64,000 nucleotides of DNA from Anthopleura xanthogrammica (lineage: Eukaryota; Cnidaria; Anthozoa; Actiniaria; Actiniidae): contig OZ025206.1 of NCBI GenBank assembly GCA_964019055.1, positions 10,399,486-10,463,485 of the forward strand. The letters are read 5' to 3'. The translations under genes were made by a program, and so were the position numbers. The stretch's first letter is position 1. Each line of letters opens with the position of its first letter. The notes under the pieces were generated by a model that worked only from the letters and a program-made list of their open reading frames with translations, had not been told where the DNA came from and searched no databases. Positions 25,201 to 33,100 of the stretch are shown piece after piece.

Positions 25201-27794
25201 GAAACAGCTGAAATACAAATTGAAGTAAAACAAGTGAGATGAAATTTTGGGCTTAACTAATCAGGAATGAATAAATACACCAGTCCTAATTTATATCTCC
25301 ATCAGGTTGAAAATAAGGGGAAAAAACAAAAACAAATCCTTTGGTGTGTGTTGAGTGTGATCATCAGGGTGAGTTATGTAGTCTTCAGAAAGACTGTTGT
25401 TAGTACAGGGCTCAAAAGGTCAAGATGTCTGGTGTATAATATATTATATTATTTTTTTCGAATATGACTGGTCAACATGTCAGTACAAAACCATATTTGA
25501 CCGGTCAAGTGCCAAATTTGGCCGAACATTGACCATTGACCAGCCGTTATTTTGAGCCCTGTAGTAGTGACTGGCATTTCAAAAACCTGAATGGAAGTAG
25601 CATGGGTGGTGTACGCTGGGTAGAATGGGTGGTATACGTAAAATAAAACAAAGTTAATAAATTATAAATTAAAGTTTCAACCACGTGAGGATTTAATAAA
25701 TTGCCAAGCTTTCGGACAAAGCACCCATCATCAGGGGAAGTGAAAAAATGTACAGCATGCCCGAGATAAGTTGGTAACAAGCGGTAACTATGGCAATAAA
25801 TGGCATAAGCTCACGCTCAGGACAGCTATAGGAAAATTAATATATTTTGAAGCCTCTTACATGAAATAGTGTAGACTGCTAATTTTCTAGGATGAAGTAC
25901 TGCTAGTTGGATATTATCTGAGCCCCTGAAAACAAGACCCACAAATATACAAATAAGCTCAAAGATACAAGAATCAAACAATCAAAAAGATTAATGTTGC
26001 TGTTCAGCTGAATGCGTTCATGAATCTCATTATTGGTCCACAATAATTGGTAAACATTGCCCATTCATCATGCTCCATAATCCATTTACTTTTCTAATGA
26101 ACATTTCCCATTTCATGACATTTCATGACATTCTTGAACATATTGAACAACAAAACCATCCATCCAAGTCAATCATTTCACTGTATTTCACTGGTTTAGC
26201 TGACACTTGACCCACCAGAAATAAAAATTAATTGAAAGCAAGGAAATAAAAGGAAGTCTGATGTTAACTGTTTCCAGTTTTCTGATAATTTCCAAAAGGG
26301 GATTTGATGAACAGGGAATGGGATATAGGACAGTATAAATGGGAAATAGAATAGGCCATTTACATTAGAAGGCAAAATTTCAGCTTATAACATGTGACAC
26401 AGGAGAAATGGCATAAAATATAAATTTGAATATTTTATAAGGATTTGTATGGGAAACTGCTAGCTATCCAACAAATTTTGCTACACAAATCCTTACAAAA
26501 TATTTGTTCAATGCCCATAGTTGACATTATGAGTCAAAACTCTGCCTTACTAATACCCAGGTACCAATATCTGGTGTCCATTATGACACAACTTTTTGAT
26601 TTAAGAGAGTAGGGTCATGTGACTTGACAGTTGTCCATTGTCAACATGGGAATGGGATTCTTTCAAGTCATCTTTAAACAAATGCATGTGTTACAAGCTC
26701 CAAAAAAATTTTGGTACAAAGTGATTCAAAAAAGTGATCTGAATTAATTATTTTGCCTGTTATATGACTTCTGTCAAAACTCTTGGCTGAAAATGGGACT
26801 CCCCCTCCCCCCTCCCATTCTAAATCAATATACAATCTCCTTTGGGAGCAAAAAGATCATTTACAATAAAGGAAGATTTTCCTAATTCTCTCTAGGTAAA
26901 TAGGTAAAATAGCCACCTTCACACCTGTTTACCTGGCCATTAAGAGGTTTAAAGCATATATATCATCAGCAGCTATTACTTACGAGATAAACTTTCCAGA
27001 TTCAACTTGTAATATCGGTTGCTGTAGTTGTACTTCTAACATAAGATCCTCTGCCTTGAACTGCCCCTCTTTCGGACTATAAATCCGTAAAATGCCATGA
27101 TAGCTTCCAACGATTATTTTGTCTATAAGAGATATAACGGAGGTTCATAATAAGCTTATCACGACATGGAAAATCGAGAGCTTCGATATTACAAGCACCA
27201 TAACAAATGCAAGTGGCTTCGTTTCATTTCGCAAGCAAGCTTTAGTCAAGTACGTGGTAAATTTTGTACAAGAAAATATATCTTTGATTATGCCTTTTCG
27301 AGTGTTACAGCTACATCAAAAGACTTAAAACCAAATATTCTCAATATAATTTTTTATCACTTGTCGAGCTACCGTAAAAGATTGGTGACCTTGACGACCA
27401 GAGTCAAGGAAAAATACACCACAGGACAAAGTAAATACAGGACTACAGAGTTAAAAATAATGCTAATAATATTCGACCAAAACATTTAAATGCATAATGA
27501 GAGCCCCAAGATATCAGAGAACATAAAGAGAAAAGAAAAAAGGAGAAAGATATGTAATTTATGACACTAAAAGCTATAAAAACTACACGTACAAGCTCAG
27601 TGTCAGGCTGTCGAAACACCGAAGTTTCGGAGTTAGCGAACTGTTTTCACGGCACAATTTCAACTGGAAACTCATATAATACCTGAATATGTGGCGTTGT
27701 TATCTATATTTGAGACGGACATACATCCTGTATCGAATTCTTCGTCGCTACCACAGAAAGTAGACCACCAATCTCGGGCTTTGAACAGCGACAT
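13296..27794 (-). CDS. BBS9: PTHB1 / BBS9, BBSome subunit (25 exons)
   Basis: Exons 5' to 3': 27794-27683, 27122-26984, 25925-25861, 25207-25094, 24319-24145, 23939-23858, 23468-23381, 22710-22615, 22019-21890, 21509-21389, 20895-20835, 20743-20667, 20023-19970, 19322-19214, 18893-18786, 18280-18192, 17937-17886, 17660-17568, 16870-16776, 16517-16437, 15831-15679, 15018-14918, 14413-14332, 14189-14111, 13516-13296. Lengths sum to 2577 nt, an unbroken 858-aa frame (human protein 887 aa). It begins MSLFKARDWWS at 27794; a longer upstream frame has no better start. Family landmarks are FEQESFGFSRF and LLPGPLAY in the N-terminal beta-propeller, QCSYLGTDPS, the GAE/platform region, FKDKTPAPLSNLDTLLDGTY, and the KLKKHVALLCDRLNKGG coiled coil near the end. 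PTHB1 is a core subunit of the BBSome, which carries membrane proteins in and out of cilia. The final exon could instead splice at GACAG|GTAAAT (13304) to an unseen exon; reading through gives a stop three codons later. Confidence 0.93.
13488..14072 (-). repeat. Tandem ~160-190-bp repeat that includes the start of PTHB1 exon 25
   Basis: Four copies of a block containing GGGCGTGATA(C/A)CCACT plus flanking ATCAAAA and short TCATTATCATC-rich stretches start near 13488, 13647, 13816 and 14010. The first is the real 5' end of exon 25 with its acceptor. The other three lie upstream in intron 24 and retain an AG acceptor and about 12 exon-like codons (GITPLAM-like) on the minus strand before diverging. 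Confidence 0.8.
15221..15414. mobile_element. hAT-type MITE, 178 bp, 8-bp target duplication
   Basis: The element 15229-15406 has inverted ends GTGGCGTAGCG and CGCTACGCCAC, and is flanked on both sides by the identical octamer CGCCCGAC (15221-15228 and 15407-15414). An 8-bp duplication and CAGTGGCG-like ends are typical of hAT elements. It has no coding capacity and lies in PTHB1 intron 21. It shares its ends with the element at 19000-19170. Confidence 0.85.
15968..16262. repeat. Four imperfect ~73-77-bp tandem repeats in PTHB1 intron 20
   Basis: Each unit has the form TGTTACCCATTTATACACC-TGGGTGGA, then GTGAGTTACGTG and CAAGAATATCAATATCTCAAGT. Units start near 15968, 16049, 16133 and 16207. 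The array is non-coding and intronic. Confidence 0.8.
17135..17330 (+). mobile_element. SINE-like tRNA-derived retroposon, copy 1
   Basis: It contains a B-box-like GAGTTCGAGCCCC followed by a body with GTGAGTAGAGTTG, TTGGTTCTCTCC, TTTTTCCGGGTTCTCCGG and CAAATTCCAATTGGAATT-like segments. The same ordered segments recur at about 30335-30540, 40795-40930 and 61835-62065, which defines a dispersed family. A tRNA-type B box with no coding capacity points to a SINE. This copy is in PTHB1 intron 18. Confidence 0.7.
17371..17535. mobile_element. Palindromic MITE of the GGCAC-rich family, copy A
   Basis: The ends AGAGCAGATTTCGTATGA and TCATACGAAAACTGTTCT are imperfect inverted repeats. The interior is crowded with CACGGCAC/GTGCCGT motifs and CGAATGTTTTCATACAC. 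It matches the block at 31979-32128 along its length. It lies in PTHB1 intron 18, immediately next to the SINE copy. Confidence 0.75.
18992..19178. mobile_element. hAT-type MITE, 171 bp, second member of the CAGTGGCGTA family
   Basis: The element 19000-19170 begins CAGTGGCGTAGTGAAG and ends CTTCGTTACGCCACTG. It is flanked by GAAGGGAT (18992-18999) and CAAGGGAT (19171-19178), an 8-bp duplication with one change. A poly-C tract (about 19030-19057) lies inside. Intronic in PTHB1; same ends as the element at 15229-15406. Confidence 0.85.
21332..21357. repeat. Short (AGC)n microsatellite
   Basis: Eight to nine AGC/CAG triplets lie in PTHB1 intron 10, about 30 bp from the exon 10 donor at 21389. 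Non-coding. Confidence 0.9.
24377..24551. mobile_element. Foldback MITE (TAGACCTCTTTAGC family), copy 1
   Basis: The left end TAGACCTTTTTAGCTTGGG pairs with the right end CCCAAGATAAAATGGTCTA. Long inner arms contain CATTTCAGACCATGTGTCATTC and its partial reverse complement GAATGACATGTGATCT. A related block occurs at 29831-30024, 42154-42318, 61400-61590 and, decayed, at about 54320-54475. Intronic in PTHB1. Confidence 0.75.
25401..25566. mobile_element. MITE with CAGGGCTCAAA inverted ends
   Basis: The element 25406-25561 starts CAGGGCTCAAAAGG and ends TTATTTTGAGCCCTG. The pentamer TAGTA flanks both ends. The interior is a run of GACCGGTCAA/TTGACC-type motifs. A decayed relative with GACCGGCAAAG and GTTGACCAGATATT lies at about 28865-28992 in ZNHIT3 intron 4. 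Intronic in PTHB1. Confidence 0.7.
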
Positions 27795-28163
27795 ATTGGA
27801 TTCAGTCGAGTTTTCCTTCAAATTTGTCGCGCTTTCTTCGCGCTCTTCCTTCGCCTTGAAAACAGTCACGTGATATTCCCGAGTAATTATCGATTGATCA
27901 GAACCTTTTTCTATTTATTTGTTTATTTATTTTTTCGCAATAAAATTCTAGGATTTCATAATCTCTGAGGTCTTTTCCTTAAATTTATTTAACCTTAAAT
28001 AAATTTAGATTTTATTGAAAATTTCTGATTTCGAATTTTAATGTTTTAGAATGGTAGTCAAAAAGGCCTGGTAACTAGTCGGAGTATTCTTCCAAGATGG
28101 CGGACCAACGTGGCTGAAGTAGCTGAAGTTGTTGTCAAGTTTGATCAGCCATTTTCTTTAACA
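27795..28163. promoter_or_regulatory. Divergent PTHB1/ZNHIT3 promoter with a candidate RFX X-box
   Basis: The start codons of PTHB1 (minus) and ZNHIT3 (plus) are 369 bp apart and head-to-head, so this interval must contain both 5' UTRs and probably a shared promoter. At 28063-28075 the sequence AAGGCC-T-GGTAAC has one perfect X-box half-site (GGTAAC) and a 4/6 match in the other half. RFX factors bind X-boxes in ciliary gene promoters, including BBS genes. AAGATGGCGGAC at 28094-28105 resembles a YY1-type initiator element and also opens a 6-codon upstream reading frame. Confidence 0.55.
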
Positions 28164-29304
28164 ATGAAAAGCGAAGAGGCAAAAAGGCTCTGTCAGATAT
28201 GTAAAGAAAGCCCATTTAAGTACAGATGTCCATCGTGTTACTTATCATAGTGAGTGAAAAATCAGAAAATGACAACTACGTGAAAGTAGTCTGAAAACTT
28301 GGCTATTTTTCAGAACTTTTGGTTACACTTTAGACTCAAAATCTTGTTTGTCTTTCACTTCCAGCTGCTCCTTAACTTGCTTCAAGTCTCATAAAGGTAA
28401 ACTATTAAATATCCTGTTACACTGTAAGCAAACTTTAAAATCTTGCTCAGTTGCATTCATCTCGAACAGTATAGGTTTAAACCTAAACTTATTCAGTGCA
28501 TTTCTCCTTTAACTTATTACATAATTTGTCATTCTATTTTCGACAGAAAATATTTGTGAATTAGAAACAGACAAAAGGAAAAATCAATTTGGAAATGTTG
28601 ATACAGGTGAGTAAGAATACTTATGTTCTGAGGGAAGGGCATATAACATTTGAAAACCAAAGCAGAACCCCTCCCCCCAACATTTTAGTGTGTGAGTAGT
28701 TATGAGTAAGTAATGTTATTCATCATGATTTTCTTATGTTTTGTCTTTTCAACTTACCTCTTGTTCTAAGGTCAACAACAACAAGAAATTAGTGAGGATG
28801 ATTCTGAGAATGAAGACAGATGTTCTCCAAGTGATCTGGAGAAGCTTGGTAAGAACAGTAAAATTAGTCTTAGTTTGGTCATACTCCATTTCTGGCTCAG
28901 TAATAATGGTCAAAATGACCGGCAAAGCAAAGATTTGACCAGACAAGTTCCAATTATGGCAGGACATTTCCTGTTGACCAGATATTAATTCAACAATATT
29001 GCCATGTATATATATGTTCACTCAGTAACAAAATATAGCTGCCAGGATACCTCCATATTTTTCTGCTTTATTCTTACTTAAATTACTCCCTAACATTACA
29101 CTTTGCAATGTGTTTCTTTCAGAAAGCTGTGGAATAATCAAAAGCATGCTAAAAAATAAAGACATTAGAAAAATGATAACTAATATTGATGGTGCACAGG
29201 ACCCAGAGACTGCACTCAGAACCTCTATGAAAGAACCAATATTCTCAGAGTTTGCAGATCAGTGTCTATCTATAGTTGAACCAAAGGAAGAGAATGGTGG
29301 ATGA
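28164..29304 (+). CDS. ZNHIT3: ZNHIT3, zinc-finger HIT-domain protein (5 exons)
   Basis: Exons 28164-28249, 28365-28396, 28547-28606, 28771-28848 and 29123-29304 join in phase to about 145 aa (human ZNHIT3 is 155 aa). Exons 1-2 encode the HIT zinc finger, with CQIC, CPSCYLSYCSLTC and a final FKSHK supplying the eight cysteine/histidine ligands. The middle is acidic (SEDDSENED). The last exon ends with the family's C-terminal signature, MKEPIFSEFADQCLSIVEP. ZNHIT3 works with NUFIP1 in box C/D snoRNP assembly in vertebrates and yeast (Hit1). Upstream lies a short reading frame (28097-28117, MADQRG) in good initiation context, which could dampen translation. Confidence 0.92.
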
Positions 29305-30115
29305 TGTAAATATTGCACAACTTGTAATTAATATTTTGTTAGTGTATTTTATAATGTAAGAATGTTTATGTATGCCAGAAGATTACTTCTTACAATGAAT
29401 AGTAAGGAGAATAGAATTGAGACAGACTGTGTAGACTTTTGTGAAGAGGTTAGGGATAGATGCTGACTAAGATTATACAAAAATTATTATTTTTATTGAA
29501 AAATAATGCTACCAGTATTTACAAGTTCTGTATTTAAAGTTAGGAAGGAATGCATTTTTTTCCACTATCTCCCTTTAAGATGGATGATATCAGTCTAAAT
29601 CCTAAAAGAAATTCAGTCACATCTCTGATAATAAAACAGACCAGAATGATAAGATTGTTCTCTGCTTGTTCCTTTGCAATGTTTGGTACACAAGTGCATA
29701 AATATGCTATCTTACAATCCAGATGCATTATTGTGTGCTTATGCTATGAAACATGAAACTGAAACATCAGTGAGTTCACAACACAGCCAGTCATAATACA
29801 GAAATAATGACATTGGCTGAATGAGTGAGATAGACGTCTTTAGCTTGGGTGTAACGTTTCCCCATTTCATTCCACATGTCATTCTCTTGAGAATAAGATT
29901 CTTTGTTTGAGTTGTATCCATATTTATGTGTCTTCTCATGTGCAACCGTGAAATAAAGAAATGATACCCAAGGGAATGACATGTTTGAAATGGGAAAACA
30001 TTACGTCCAAGCTAAAGAGGTCTATAGCTTATCCAAACAGAATCCTGGGATTTGTCACCTGACCATCATGGTCACAGCACATCTCTTTAGTAAATGTTCT
30101 GAAGTCCATTTTATT
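29305..30115. other. Intergenic region between convergent ZNHIT3 and the lectin receptor gene
   Basis: It contains the 3' UTR of ZNHIT3 and, from 29831 to 30024, a foldback transposon that ends about 90 bp from the lectin receptor stop codon. No other gene is recognisable. Confidence 0.6.
29831..30024. mobile_element. Foldback MITE (TAGACCTCTTTAGC family), copy 2, most intact
   Basis: The ends TAGACGTCTTTAGCTTGG and CCAAGCTAAAGAGGTCTA are inverted repeats with one mismatch. The arms continue inward (TGTAACGTTTCCCCATTTCA against TGAAATGGGAAAACATTACG), and CACATGTCATTCTCTTG pairs with AAGGGAATGACATGT. The whole element folds into a long imperfect hairpin. No coding capacity. Confidence 0.8.
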
Positions 30116-33100
30116 TCAGCTTTCTACAGGGTGTGTAGCATTAGATATCAAGGCTTTAAACTCTTTCTTTCCTCTCTTAGACTTGTATTCCATGTATCCA
30201 CGAGCTGCAACAATACCAATGACAAGACCTGCTCCCATTGAAATGGCTATCCAAGCTGCAAAACTTATGTACATGTCTGTAAAAAATTTTAATGTTTATT
30301 ATTCAGGCCCATCTAAACTATAAATGCATGTTATCAAGGGTGGAATAGCAGAAATGCGCTCCCCTCTCTTCTCTGGCCGGGGTCTCGGGGTTTTATTTCT
30401 ATACTCAGCATACATGTGAGTATAGAGTTTTTTCTTAGGTCTATCCCTTGATCCAAGGGTTTTCCTCGCTCTGCAAAATTCCAATTGGATTTGTGAGTTA
30501 GCCTTGCCCTGAATTTGATCAGCCCTGGGGTTGTTCGACGTATCCAAAATTTGACGGTTTATTGAATACTTCTTGTTATCCAGACTGAGTTGCTCCCTTT
30601 GCCTTTGACAAGAAATGAGCTGTAATAGGGTTCAATAAATTGAATTCAATACCTTTCCGTTTCTCGCAGACGTAAGGTAAGGCGGTCCTACACCCAAGGT
30701 CAGACCACGTGACAGATCCATTCCATTTCTTGATCTGTACACAGTCTTCTCCCGTGCATCGGGGCAGAAGTCTGTCATACAGCTTATCGTTTGGCTCTCC
30801 TGTATCCCAATTAAAGAATGTCGCCTTGTTTCTAAACTGATCGACTCCAATGTCATTCCACACGTATGTACCTGTAGAACATGTCAAAGAGTAATTAACT
30901 AAACGTCCAGTTTTCCCAGTTCCATGAACGTCGTATCTTACAAAAGGAATAAAACTTTCCGTGCTGTGTGCAGTTATGAAGTACTTAGGGATAACAGAAC
31001 ACTTGAGAAGTGTCGAGAAGCACTCCGCCACGCTTCTCTCGTGTAAGTTTAATCTCCGCATAATTTATAACTGCACGCAGAACCCTAGCCTACTGTGCAG
31101 CCACTGTGAGGAGCTTCCGGTTCCCGTCGTTCCCGTTCAAGGAAGGCGTCAAGTCCGAGAAAGGACTAGGTCGAGAACGCCGTCGGTCCTCTCGTGACGT
31201 AACATTAGAGACCTTTTAAGGATCTTAAAAGATCCACGACGGGAGCGGACGGTGATGGCGGACGATGATGCCAGCACGTTTTCAAAGCGGTTTTTCGAGT
31301 GCGCGCCGTCGTCCTTGCCGTTGCCGTCCTCTCCAGAACGTCACTTGGTGCTTTTTCACGTTCTAGCGAGGACTGCGGCAGCAAGGACGACGGCGCGCGC
31401 ACGAAAAACCGTCTTCAAAACGTGCTCTGGCTTCACGTTAGTATTTTGATTTGGTGAACTTTTGCTTGTTTTCCCGTCCTGGTGCTTAAGTGTTACGTTG
31501 TGTGAAAACCGACGGCGATCTCGACCTAGTCCTTTCTCGAACTTTACGTCGCCGTCTTCGTCCTCCCGTCCTGGTGCTTAAGGTCCCTATTTGTAGGGGA
31601 ATGATGGAAATTGGAAACGTCTCACAGTGGCTGCGCATGAGGCTAGCAGAACCCGCGCGCGTTCGCCTGCGCAGTCTAAAGATTGCTACGAGTTTTGCGT
31701 TAAAAACTACATTCGATCGAGCATGAAAGTCGTCTTGGTGCAACAACTGAACTCCTTATTACCTGCTTCGGCCCTGTCATTAAGTCCTGTCCATATGCTT
31801 CTTTTTATATCCTTAAAACTAGCCACATAGTTGTTTTCCCACAAGCTTGAGATGGTTAAAAGGGTAGCATTCATGTTCATGCAGTGAACGCGAGCCTCGT
31901 CCCAACCTACTTGTAACGGGTCATATTTGTAGCACTTGCCTCCGGTGCAGTTCCAGCCTGGAATTACTGTCAAAGGATAGAGCAGATTTTATATTAGTGT
32001 GAAAAGTCACGGCAGAGGGCACGGTTACGGCGCGGCGCGGACACGGCACCGTATGTCGAATGTTTTCATACACGGCACGGCACTGACATGGTAAAGGCAA
32101 GGCGCGGTCTGTGCCGTACGAAAACGTCTCAAACGAAGTGGTTGAATTACGTATTCTAAGCTTCGTTGCCGAGAAAGGAAGAGAAATGCGTTCTAAACAT
32201 TTGAAATCAGTTACTAGAGAAAGTACAGTACCACAGTCGTTTAAATTTGTGGCCTTCTTTTTAACGTCTCTCAATGAGACGGGCCCACCATCTTACGCAG
32301 TCATATCACATCTGGCATCGCGCAAAAGGCCACCTTACGGGAAGGTCTAACTATTTGCAGATATTTTAGAGCAAAGGCAAGATTTATAAATTTAGTCGAG
32401 TTGTCTCTGATTTTTGAATTTGAAAAATCCAAACGTTTCAACCGAGGTACTACGGTCTTCATCAGTGGTCTAATGGTTGGCTGTATGCAAAACGTCAGTT
32501 GAATAGATTATTGTTATTTATTTAAGACCCTAAATGCGAGTCCGGCCCAGGCTTGAATCAACGACCTATACCAACCAACCAAGGCTACTGGGTGAGTACT
32601 AATTTTGTGGAAGGAGAGAATAATGGGTTTTCCGCACAAGTGAAACCTCACCTATTTTGGAATAAACTTGACATACAAATCCAAACTGTGCATTACAAAC
32701 AGCATCGTTCCATTTCTTTGTCGCATACTTCAGTTCAACACAGTTTTCCACGTTACATCTACGATTATTGTTGTTCGGTTCTTCGTCTTTGGGGTTACTC
32801 TTGTCCCATGCTGAGAATGAAGGTAAAGGATCCCTTTGGTAGTTCCATATGTAGCTTGATTCTTGAGATTTATCGTTAAGGCCCATCCATCCTCCGTCTC
32901 CAGTCTCGAGGAGATCTCCAACAAATCTTTTAGAAATGAAAGAAAAAAGGTTTAAGTCTACTATAAATAAATATGTAGCTTTAGTAACAAAGTGAAACCC
33001 GACCAATACTTTTTTCTAGCTAGTACTTAGGTAACTCTAATAGAACTACATATAGGCAACACAGTAAAGACTTCAGTGTCCCTAGCAACAGGGTCTCCCT

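Noticed and set aside
25660..25760. Possible Penelope-like or LTR retroelement end (TTTCGGACAAAGCACCCATCATC)
   Set aside because: A similar GTTTCAACC...CATCAGTGG string occurs near 32430, but both are short and no reverse transcriptase or terminal repeat is present.
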